NCBI GenBank assembly: GCA_029934165.1
Contig: JAOZMU010000233.1
Location: forward strand, 1 to 5,993
Source: Bacteroidales bacterium
GTDB taxonomy: Bacteria > Bacteroidota > Bacteroidia > Bacteroidales > JAOZMU01
Length of the DNA: 5,993 bases
Direction: 5' to 3'
The notes under the pieces were generated by a model. That model was given only the letters and a program-made list of their open reading frames with translations. It made no database searches and was not told where the DNA came from. Shown piece after piece: positions 1 through 5,955 of this stretch. The translations under genes were made by a program, and so were the position numbers. Position 1 is the stretch's first letter; each line of letters starts with the position of its first letter.

Positions 1-44
1 TAACCTAAGTTGTTAATTCACAGCTTAAACATTTCATAAAAAAT

Positions 45-60
45 AGGTCTTAGACCTTAG
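45..60. repeat. Left arm of a distant inverted repeat, with a short palindrome
   Basis: Bases 45-57 form an odd-centred palindrome, aggtct-t-agacct. Bases 47-60 (gtcttagaccttag) are the exact reverse complement of 5941-5954 near the other end of the window. A related string, cctaagttgtt at 5-15, differs at one base from the reverse complement of 5936-5946. It could be an operator-like site or part of a dispersed repeat cut by the window edges. Fourteen AT-rich bases can match by chance at this length, so function is unknown. Confidence 0.3.
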
Positions 61-115
61 CAAGCAGTTTAACAAAACAGACAAATTTTCATGAACAAAC
101 CCTGATTTATGATAT

Positions 116-147
116 GACCTTTCAATATTAATGGAAGGTCTTTTTTT
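116..147 (+). terminator. Intrinsic terminator of an upstream plus-strand gene
   Basis: gacctttc (116-123) pairs with ggaaggtc (133-140) over eight positions, one of them a G-U wobble, with a nine-base loop. Seven T's (141-147) follow immediately. The other strand has no T-tract after the hairpin, so it acts on plus-strand transcription. The gene it ends lies before the window; no credible coding sequence is visible in 1-115. Confidence 0.8.
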
Positions 148-176
148 ATAAAAAAATTCAAATTGAAAAATAATCG

Positions 177-268
177 AATATGTGTGTAAAGATAATCGAC
201 ACTTTTCTTTATTATTGACTTGAATATCAATACAATACTTTCCTAATAGATAGCACCTATGTACTTAT
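177..268 (+). repeat. Dispersed intergenic repeat, copy A
   Basis: This is one of three related elements in the window (the others are at 3313-3406 and 4430-4526), all in the same orientation. Against copy C it shares three exact blocks in the same order and near-equal spacing: gtaaagataat (186-196), acttgaatatcaa (218-230) and ctttcctaata (238-248). Bases 178-188 can pair with 258-268 at 10 of 11 positions, counting G-U pairs. The internal ttga-ata-tcaa (220-230) is a short palindrome. It starts about 30 bp after the terminator at 116-147. The strand given is the one on which the closing stem pairs best. Function unknown; candidates are a structured RNA or a non-coding mobile repeat. Confidence 0.7.
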
Positions 269-276
269 CAATGATT

Positions 277-308
277 GTAAAAAATGTTGGTGGCATTTTT
301 TGCTTTTT
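277..308 (+). terminator. Terminator-like hairpin between repeat A and lpdA
   Basis: gtaaaaaatg (277-286) pairs with cattttttgc (294-303) over ten positions, with one T-G wobble, around the loop ttggtgg. Five T's (304-308) follow. The stem is mostly A-T, so it is weaker than the hairpins at 116-147 and 3241-3280. It lies in the lpdA leader, 91 bases before the start codon and eight bases after repeat copy A. It could end a short transcript that includes repeat A, or act as an attenuator for lpdA. No alternative anti-terminator pairing was established. Confidence 0.45.
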
Positions 309-399
309 ACTAAAAAGACATTAAATTAGCAGCAGCAGAGCGTGGAGAAAACGTTTTTCGCAGAAAAAAAATATTTAGCTTAACAATAAAACTATTGAC

Positions 400-1794
400 A
401 TGACACAATTTGATTTAATCGTAATAGGCAGTGGACCAGGCGGATATGTTGCGGCAATTCGGGCTTCGCAACTGGGTATGAAAGTTGGTGTTGTCGAGCG
501 GGCAGAGCTTGGCGGCATTTGTTTGAACTGGGGTTGCATTCCGACAAAATCGTTGCTTAAAAGTGCGCAAGTTTTCGATTATGCAAAACACGCTGCAAAC
601 TACGGAGTTATGATAGATGGCACAGTTAGTGCAGATTTTTCGGCAATGGTTGCACGTAGCCGCGATGTTGCAGCAGGAATGAGCAAAGGAATTAAGTTTC
701 TTTTCAAGAAAAATAAGATAGAACATATCGCTGGGCATGGTCGGATTTTAGAAAAAGGAAAGATTGAAGTAAAAACCGCAGATGGCTCATTATCAGTTGT
801 TGAGGCAAAGCATATTGTTCTTGCAACTGGTGCGCGTTCTCGTCAGATTGCAGCTTTACCACAAGACGGGCAGAAAATCATTGGCTATCGGCGTGCAATG
901 AGCCTCGAGAAACAACCAAAATCTATGATTGTCGTTGGGAGCGGAGCAATTGGGAGTGAATTTGCGTATTTTTACAATACTATTGGAACACAAGTAACTC
1001 TGATTGAGTATATGCCAAATGTTGTTCCGTTGGAAGATGTCGATGTTTCAAAGCAACTTGGGCGGTCGTTCAAAAAAACGAAGATGAAGGTTATGGTTGG
1101 CACAAATGTCAAGCACGTAGATACTTCGGGCGATTTATGTAAAGTAACAGTTGAAACAAAAAAAGGCGAAGAAATCATTGAGGCAGAAATTGTTTTGTCG
1201 GCTGTTGGTATTGCGCCAAACCTCGAAAACATTGGTATAGAAGAGAATAGAATTGAATTAGAGCATGGTAAAATTCGCGTTGACGATTTCTATCGTACTA
1301 ATGTTGAGGGAGTTTATGCTATTGGCGACATTGTTCACGGACCAGCGTTGGCGCACGTCGCATCGGCAGAAGGCATTGTTTGTGTGGAGAAAATTGCAGG
1401 AATCGACACGCCGCCAATAGATTACAAAAATATTCCGGCTTGCACATACACAAGCCCAGAAGTAGCATCTGTGGGCATCACAGAAAAGCAAGCCAAAGAA
1501 AATGGAGTAGAAGTGAAGGTCGGAAAGTTTCCGTTTACAGCATCAGGAAAAGCAAGTGCGGCGGGAACAAGAGACGGTTTTGTGAAGCTGATTTTCGATG
1601 CAAAAACAGACCAACTGCTTGGCGGACATCTTGTTGGAGCAAACGTAACAGAGATGGTTTCGGAACTTGTTGTGGCACGAAAACTAAACACAACTGGACA
1701 CGATATTATCAAGTCTATTCACCCACACCCGACTATGTCTGAGGCTGTTATGGAAGCTGCCGCTACTGCATACGATGAAGTTATTCATTTATAA
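400..1794 (+). CDS. lpdA: Dihydrolipoyl dehydrogenase (E3)
   Basis: This 464-residue cytoplasmic flavoprotein reoxidises the dihydrolipoyl groups of pyruvate, 2-oxoglutarate or branched-chain dehydrogenase complexes and the glycine cleavage H protein, passing electrons to NAD+. The N-terminal FAD dinucleotide fold has GSGPGG at residues 10-15. The redox disulphide motif GGICLNWGCIPTK has Cys41 and Cys46. The NAD fold has VVGSGAIGSEF (178-188), and the second FAD motif YAIGD is at 306-310. The dimerisation domain carries HPHPTMSE (441-448), with the catalytic His443-Glu448 pair. Length and all motifs are normal for the family, so it should be active. The ATG gives the FAD motif its usual distance from the N-terminus; no clear Shine-Dalgarno precedes it. 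No E1, E2 or lipoylation gene is in the window, so the complex served is unknown. Probably co-transcribed with the peptidase gene 22 bp downstream. Confidence 0.96.
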   Translation: MTQFDLIVIGSGPGGYVAAIRASQLGMKVGVVERAELGGICLNWGCIPTKSLLKSAQVFDYAKHAANYGVMIDGTVSADFSAMVARSRDVAAGMSKGIKFLFKKNKIEHIAGHGRILEKGKIEVKTADGSLSVVEAKHIVLATGARSRQIAALPQDGQKIIGYRRAMSLEKQPKSMIVVGSGAIGSEFAYFYNTIGTQVTLIEYMPNVVPLEDVDVSKQLGRSFKKTKMKVMVGTNVKHVDTSGDLCKVTVETKKGEEIIEAEIVLSAVGIAPNLENIGIEENRIELEHGKIRVDDFYRTNVEGVYAIGDIVHGPALAHVASAEGIVCVEKIAGIDTPPIDYKNIPACTYTSPEVASVGITEKQAKENGVEVKVGKFPFTASGKASAAGTRDGFVKLIFDAKTDQLLGGHLVGANVTEMVSELVVARKLNTTGHDIIKSIHPHPTMSEAVMEAAATAYDEVIHL

Positions 1795-1816
1795 ACAAAC
1801 TGTAATTTTATAAATT

Positions 1817-3223
1817 ATGAAAAAAAATATAGTAGCATTAATATTTATGGCAACATTTATTAGCGGGGGATTATCTGCCCAATCGACAGAAGGCGTTACG
1901 CCCGAAATGATGTCGGCGATTGAGAAAGCCTACGATGCAAACGATGTCGCAACGAAAGCTTTGACAAATGCGGTTTCTAATAACGATGTTAAGAAATTGC
2001 TTTTGAACCGGACAAATGTTGGGCAAACAGACCATTTTTTCAAATATCGGGTTTTGCCAAAGCCAAACATAACCGACCAAAAAAAATCGGGGCGGTGCTG
2101 GATGTTTACAAGCATGAATATGCTTAGACCCAGTGTTTTGACTGGGTTGAATTTAAGTGAATTCGAGTTTTCGCAAAATTATTTGTACTTCTGGGATTTG
2201 TTTGAAAAATCGAATCTATTTTTTGAGATAATGATTAAGAATAGAGCAGAACCAATTGATAACCGCGAAGTTAACTGGGCATTTGGCTCTCCGATTGGTG
2301 ATGGTGGCGTTTGGATTGGTTTTGCAAATTTGGCTCAAAAATACGGACTTGTTCCGAAAACGGCGATGCCAGAAACTGTGCATAGCTCGAATACGCGCGC
2401 ATTGAACTCGGTTTTGCGTCGGAAATTGCGCGAACACGGAATTACTATCCGGCAGATGGCTGTCTCTAAGAAAAGTGAGAAAGAAATTCGCAATGCAAAA
2501 ATCGGAATGTTAGGCGATGTTTATCGGTTGTTATGCTTACATCTCGGACAACCACCAAAAGAATTTACGTGGCGTTACGAAGATAAAAATAAGAAAGTCA
2601 GCGAAGCAAAAACATATACACCGCAAAGTTTTATGAAAGTTGTTTTGCCAAATCTTGAGTTGGACAATTATATAATGCTTATGAATGACCCAACTCGCGA
2701 TTATTATAAACTCTATGAGATTGAATATGACCGTAATGTGATGGAAGGACGCAATTGGAAATACATCAATTTGCCAAACGACGCATTGAAAAAAGCTGCC
2801 CTTGCATCAATCAAAGGCAACGAGGCTATGTACGCCTCTTGCGATGTCGGAAAACAGTTGAACTCTGAAGAGGGACTTGCCTCGATGGATAATTACGATT
2901 ATGAATCGTTATTTGGCGTGCGTTTTTCGATGGATAAAAAAGCGCGGATTTTATCGCGCCAAAGTGGCTCTTCGCACGGAATGGCACTTGTTGCTGTTGA
3001 TGTTGACGGAAATGAAAAAACGACAAAATGGCAGTTCGAAAATAGCTGGGGTAAAAAACACGGACAAGACGGATACCTTAGTTTCACGGACGAATGGTTT
3101 GATGAATATATGTTTAGAATCGTTGTTTTGAAGAAATTTCTCGACAAAAAAGTTCTTGATGTTCTGACACAAGACCCGATAAAACTACCACCTTGGGACC
3201 CAATGTTTAGCATGGATAAGTAA
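1817..3223 (+). CDS. Exported C1-family peptidase (aminopeptidase C / bleomycin hydrolase type)
   Basis: This 468-residue papain-fold cysteine peptidase belongs to the C1B group (PepC, bleomycin hydrolase), whose members trim N-terminal residues from peptides. A signal peptide is visible: MKKN, a hydrophobic stretch, then GGLSA with likely cleavage before Gln22. It therefore acts in the periplasm or outside, unlike typical cytoplasmic PepC. The active site appears complete: Gln88 of the oxyanion hole and Cys94 in DQKKSGRCW, His387 in SSHGMALVAVD, and Asn409 in ENSWG. The motif GQDGYLSFTDEWFDEY follows, and the C-terminus carries LPPWDPM, which in this family is near the arm that enters the active site and enforces aminopeptidase action. 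Here five residues follow (FSMDK), so the arm ends differently from the usual GSLA-type end. The gene lies 22 bp after lpdA and before a strong terminator, so the two probably share a transcript. Substrate unknown. Confidence 0.92.
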   Translation: MKKNIVALIFMATFISGGLSAQSTEGVTPEMMSAIEKAYDANDVATKALTNAVSNNDVKKLLLNRTNVGQTDHFFKYRVLPKPNITDQKKSGRCWMFTSMNMLRPSVLTGLNLSEFEFSQNYLYFWDLFEKSNLFFEIMIKNRAEPIDNREVNWAFGSPIGDGGVWIGFANLAQKYGLVPKTAMPETVHSSNTRALNSVLRRKLREHGITIRQMAVSKKSEKEIRNAKIGMLGDVYRLLCLHLGQPPKEFTWRYEDKNKKVSEAKTYTPQSFMKVVLPNLELDNYIMLMNDPTRDYYKLYEIEYDRNVMEGRNWKYINLPNDALKKAALASIKGNEAMYASCDVGKQLNSEEGLASMDNYDYESLFGVRFSMDKKARILSRQSGSSHGMALVAVDVDGNEKTTKWQFENSWGKKHGQDGYLSFTDEWFDEYMFRIVVLKKFLDKKVLDVLTQDPIKLPPWDPMFSMDK

Positions 3224-3240
3224 AAACAACCTTGTATTAG

Positions 3241-3280
3241 TAGGCAATATTAGCAATTACTTGCAGTATTGCCTATTTTT
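3241..3280 (+). terminator. Intrinsic terminator of the lpdA-peptidase unit
   Basis: taggcaata (3241-3249) pairs perfectly with tattgccta (3267-3275). Inside it, gcaa (3253-3256) pairs with ttgc (3261-3264) around the loop ttac. Five T's (3276-3280) follow. It begins 17 bp after the peptidase stop codon. The minus side has no T-tract, so it does not obviously end cheR transcription as well. Confidence 0.88.
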
Positions 3281-3312
3281 GTGCAATAGATTTTCCTCTT
3301 CAAAAGCAAAAT

Positions 3313-3406
3313 AAGTAGGTGTACAAAAATAATTGACAATTTTCGAGCTGTTATTAATCTGAATTTTAATTACATACAACTTCTAATAAATATCGCTATG
3401 TGCATA
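3313..3406 (+). repeat. Dispersed intergenic repeat, copy B
   Basis: This is the most diverged of three related elements. Against copy C it aligns almost without gaps: aagtaggtg at the start, ttattaat (3351-3358), then ctaataaata (3383-3392) and gctatgtgc (3395-3403), which are exact and equally spaced in C (4500-4509 and 4512-4520). Bases 3316-3325 can pair with 3397-3406 at 8 of 10 positions, counting G-U. Like copy A, it begins about 30 bp after a plus-strand terminator. The rest of the spacer to 3505 holds nothing I can identify; no convincing minus-strand terminator for cheR was found. Confidence 0.6.
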
Positions 3407-3505
3407 GTATTTGATACAGGATTTGTTCATGAAAAATTTTTGTTATTGACATTCGCCACGCATTGGCAATTCAATTCAGCAAAAAACACCACGTAAAAAC
3501 GCTTG

Positions 3506-4327
3506 CTACGAAGCTGTTGCGGCAGGCATTGTAGCACAGTCTTCGACTGTTTTTATATGGTATGTTTTCGCTTCTTCGTCGGTTAGGTCGAAATCGTAGT
3601 TGACATCAGAAAATTGTATTGTTTCTTTGTTTCCGAGGCATAGAAAACCGTTGTGTATCAAGCTTTCGCGAAATAATTTGAGGACACGGTTTTGCAAACT
3701 TCTATCGAAATAGATTAGAACATTTCGGCAAAAAATGAGGTGCATTTCGCCAAAAACATTGTCAGTTACTAGGTTATGGTTTGCAAATGTGATACGAGAT
3801 TTAAGCGATTTATCTAATATTACTGAATCATACTCTGCATAATAATAATCTGAGAAAGATTCTTTACCACCGGCTTGTTGGTAATTTGCCGTATATGTTT
3901 TTATATGTTTGAGTAGATAAATTCCAGAGTTTGCTTTTTTGAGGGTAGCATCGTTGAAATCGGTGGCGAAAATTGTCGAACGATCGTATAATCCCTCTTC
4001 TTTCAAAATAATAGCCAGCGAATAAACTTCCTCGCCAGTTGCGCAGCCAGCGTGCCAAATTTTAATGAATGGAAAGGTTTTGAGGTACGGAATAACTTTC
4101 TCGCGAAGTGTTTTATAAAAGTTCGGGTCGCGAAACATTTCCGTTATAGTAATCGAAAAATTAAAAACGACTTGCTCAAAATAACGCTCATCGTACAGTA
4201 AGCGCGGGATTACCTCGCTGAGATGGCGAAATTTTTTGCAGTCTAATAAATTTCGTATCCGACGTTTTATAGATGCTTTTGCGTAGTGTCGAAAATCATA
4301 CCCATAACGCTGATATACAGCCTCCAA
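3506..4327 (-). CDS. cheR: CheR-type protein-glutamate methyltransferase
   Basis: The family transfers a methyl group from S-adenosylmethionine to glutamates of chemoreceptors, or of receptor-like partners in signalling pathways, in the cytoplasm. The 273 residues counted from a TTG codon show the N-terminal CheR helical domain (YQRYGYDFRHYAKASIKRR, residues 5-23), then TEMFRDP (62-68). The SAM-binding motif WHAGCATGEE (91-100) follows, then ATDFNDATLKKA (121-132) and the diagnostic LIFCRNVLIYFD (197-208). No membrane segments or extra domains are seen. The start is uncertain: the frame has no ATG, GTG or CTG between its upstream stop (4357-4355) and residue 1, yet family-like sequence continues upstream to an ATG at 4368 in another frame (see next entry). 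No cheB, receptor or kinase gene is in the window. It lies 218 bp downstream of the lipoprotein gene on the same strand, so it may have its own promoter. Confidence 0.9.
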   Translation of the reverse strand: MEAVYQRYGYDFRHYAKASIKRRIRNLLDCKKFRHLSEVIPRLLYDERYFEQVVFNFSITITEMFRDPNFYKTLREKVIPYLKTFPFIKIWHAGCATGEEVYSLAIILKEEGLYDRSTIFATDFNDATLKKANSGIYLLKHIKTYTANYQQAGGKESFSDYYYAEYDSVILDKSLKSRITFANHNLVTDNVFGEMHLIFCRNVLIYFDRSLQNRVLKLFRESLIHNGFLCLGNKETIQFSDVNYDFDLTDEEAKTYHIKTVEDCATMPAATAS

Positions 4328-4368
4328 AAAAAGATTTATTTCTATTTTTCTATTTCATTGATATCCAT
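4328..4368 (-). other. Probable true 5' end of cheR, interrupted by a one-base frame shift
   Basis: An ATG at 4368-4366 opens the peptide MDINEIEK, which stops at TAG (4344-4342). In the cheR frame the overlapping codons read IEINLFLEAVYQ, joining directly to the annotated protein, and this looks like a normal CheR N-terminus. The two frames meet at a run of five A's (4349-4345 on the coding strand). One more A, or a -1 slip on the Lys AAA codon just before TAG, would give a continuous 287-residue CheR starting MDINEIEK. A sequencing or assembly indel, a real mutation, slippage, or initiation at TTG or ATA all remain possible. Confidence 0.6.
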
Positions 4369-4429
4369 ACCTATACAAAATCTTAAAAAAGTGGCTTGAG
4401 TTGCTTTTCACCTATCTATATTAGCCATT

Positions 4430-4526
4430 AAGTAAGTGCGTAAAGATAATAGATACTTTTGTAGTTATTATTAACTTGAATATCAACATTATATCTTTCC
4501 TAATAAATAGTGCTATGTGCTTATTT
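4430..4526 (+). repeat. Dispersed intergenic repeat, copy C
   Basis: This copy links the family, because it resembles both A and B. It carries gtaaagataat (4440-4450), acttgaatatcaa (4474-4486), ctttcctaata (4495-4505) and gctatgtgc (4512-4520). Bases 4430-4442 can pair with 4514-4526 over 13 consecutive positions, nine Watson-Crick and four G-U. Inside, aaagata (4442-4448) can pair with tatcttt (4492-4498), though this inner helix is not kept in A or B. It fills much of the spacer between the lipoprotein stop and cheR, antisense to both. An A-T inverted repeat at 4539-4559 follows it. Confidence 0.7.
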
Positions 4527-4545
4527 GTATAAATATATAAAAAAA

Positions 4546-5889
4546 TTAATGATTTTTTTGTTCTTCATTTTGAGACATTTTTTTGCAGTAGCTTTCGATG
4601 GCTTGATAATATGACATTGCAACTTCTTTGGTACGCTTGGGAACTTTTAAATCGTTTATGATCAAGCTAGTGTCCGCTAAGCGTTGATACTCATCTTGGT
4701 GGTTCTGGCAAAAAGTTTCGCCGTAACAAATAGTCCCTTTTATCAATCTTGTCAACCCTAAATTGCGAGCGTAAACTCCAGCTTTTCCTGTGAATAAAGA
4801 ACCTTTGTCTAGGTAGCTCAATCTAAAATCTGACGAAACTGGCGCGACTTTCAATGTTTTGGTATAATTACGTACTACTTCGTCCGAAAAATCGACAGAT
4901 GAATTAATGTCTCCAGAGAGTAACAACCGAAGGAATGCCGCGCGTTGGGCAGGTTTTTGTAGCTCGCCATTCATAAAACTGCCAGGGACAAAAGCCATAT
5001 TGTAATTTCGCGTAGTGGTTTTTAGCTTGTTGTCAGGGCTAAACTCAGATGGTTGATCAATATTATAGTGTAAAATAACCGTAATATGAGGAGAAAAATC
5101 ATTGATAACTTCAGCTCTTTTACGTATATTTAAAAATTTGAAATACTTATGAAATATTTGAGCGCTGTCGGCTTCTTCTGTTAAGAATATGTATTTTGTA
5201 CTATCAATTTTAGATTCTGCCAAATCTTTGTCTATCTGAGTTTTAAATTCTGATTTGAGCCAACTTTTATACGTACTGCCAAAAGCTGTGTGTCCAAACT
5301 CTTTTCGGGTTAACAAAACCTCAGCACCAGCACGTTGCAAAGTATCTGCCAAAAAAGAGGCAGTTGCAAATGTTAATAAAGATTCGTAGAATACTGTCTC
5401 ATTATTAGCTATTTGCACAATGCGCTGTTCCATTAACGCCTCTTCAACACTTCCTGCAATATGCCCAGCATCTATGGCAATGCGTAATTTACGCAGGGGT
5501 TTATCTGAATTTTTATCGTAGAAAATTTTTTCAATAGGCTTAAATTTGTCATAATACGAGGATGCAAATCGTTTTATTCCTTTTGTTTTGTACCAATTTA
5601 CGTATTCTTTCCCGTAAAGATTTCTTGCTAAACGTATAAAACCAGTAATTTCATCTGCATAAATAGCACACTCTACAATTTTACGCTTCTTATCTTCAAT
5701 ATTAGCAAACATTAGAATTGCAGAGTCAGTTATTTCATAAAAATTACCGATTTCTGTATCTTTGACCATAAATTGCAAGTTTCTGGACATGTGTTCTGTG
5801 TCTATTTCTGTCGGCGTGCTGCAAGATGCGAGTATGATGACATAAAGTATTGCGCATCTGAGCGCGAATTTATTTCCTAGTTGTTTCAT
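4546..5889 (-). CDS. Lipoprotein with N-acetylmuramoyl-L-alanine amidase (Amidase_3) domain
   Basis: The 447-residue product has a lipoprotein signal: basic MKQLGNKF, a hydrophobic stretch, then LASC with Cys23 as the lipidated residue. Residues 24-133 match no domain I know. From 134 an Amidase_3 fold is visible: LRIAIDAGH (135-143), YESLLTFATASFLADTLQRAGAEVLLTR (168-195), a long insert (about 197-254), RKRAEVINDFSPHITVILHYN (256-276) and GTICYGE (385-391). His143, Glu169 and His274 fit the zinc ligands and Glu391 the catalytic glutamate, so activity is plausible; enzymes of this family cut the amide bond between N-acetylmuramate and the stem peptide. DAGHIAG replaces the usual DPGHGG and LHYN the usual SIHAN, so it is a divergent member whose substrate may differ. 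The ATG at 5889 gives the signal its normal length. A promoter was not recognised upstream. Confidence 0.8.
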   Translation of the reverse strand: MKQLGNKFALRCAILYVIILASCSTPTEIDTEHMSRNLQFMVKDTEIGNFYEITDSAILMFANIEDKKRKIVECAIYADEITGFIRLARNLYGKEYVNWYKTKGIKRFASSYYDKFKPIEKIFYDKNSDKPLRKLRIAIDAGHIAGSVEEALMEQRIVQIANNETVFYESLLTFATASFLADTLQRAGAEVLLTRKEFGHTAFGSTYKSWLKSEFKTQIDKDLAESKIDSTKYIFLTEEADSAQIFHKYFKFLNIRKRAEVINDFSPHITVILHYNIDQPSEFSPDNKLKTTTRNYNMAFVPGSFMNGELQKPAQRAAFLRLLLSGDINSSVDFSDEVVRNYTKTLKVAPVSSDFRLSYLDKGSLFTGKAGVYARNLGLTRLIKGTICYGETFCQNHQDEYQRLADTSLIINDLKVPKRTKEVAMSYYQAIESYCKKMSQNEEQKNH

Positions 5890-5940
5890 GTTTTGTTAAT
5901 TTTTTTAGAATTGTAACTCAAGTTTTTGCTTTCAGAACAA

Positions 5941-5955
5941 CTAAGGTCTAAGACT
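5941..5955. repeat. Right arm of the distant inverted repeat
   Basis: Bases 5941-5954 (ctaaggtctaagac) are the exact reverse complement of 47-60. The site lies about 52 bp upstream of the lipoprotein start, where an operator could sit, but no regulator is suggested by the sequence. Nearby, agcta-tttt-tagct (5971-5984) is a five-base hairpin of little weight. No further gene is visible to the window end. Confidence 0.3.

Noticed and set aside
1..115. Tail of an upstream gene, for example a frame ending at the taa at 14-16
   Set aside because: A few codons cannot be tested; only the terminator at 116-147 supports an upstream plus-strand gene.
340..361. Small hairpin gaaaa-cgt-ttttc flanked by cg/cg in the lpdA leader
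   Set aside because: It is short and A-T based, followed by an A-run rather than T's, and 39 bases from the start codon; no terminator or riboswitch can be argued from it.
415..1742. Long open frames overlapping lpdA on both strands, and similar ones over the peptidase and cheR
   Set aside because: They lie wholly inside well-supported genes, have low-complexity or Cys/Ser/Phe-rich translations and show no family motifs.
3440..3505. Possible terminator for cheR on the minus strand (ttgcc/ggcga around 3452-3468)
   Set aside because: The stem is only four or five pairs and the nearest T-run on that strand is too far away.
4539..4559. A-T inverted repeat over the lipoprotein stop codon as a terminator
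   Set aside because: Eight A-T pairs with no G-C are expected by chance in such AT-rich DNA. It could end either strand, but the evidence is too weak for a feature.
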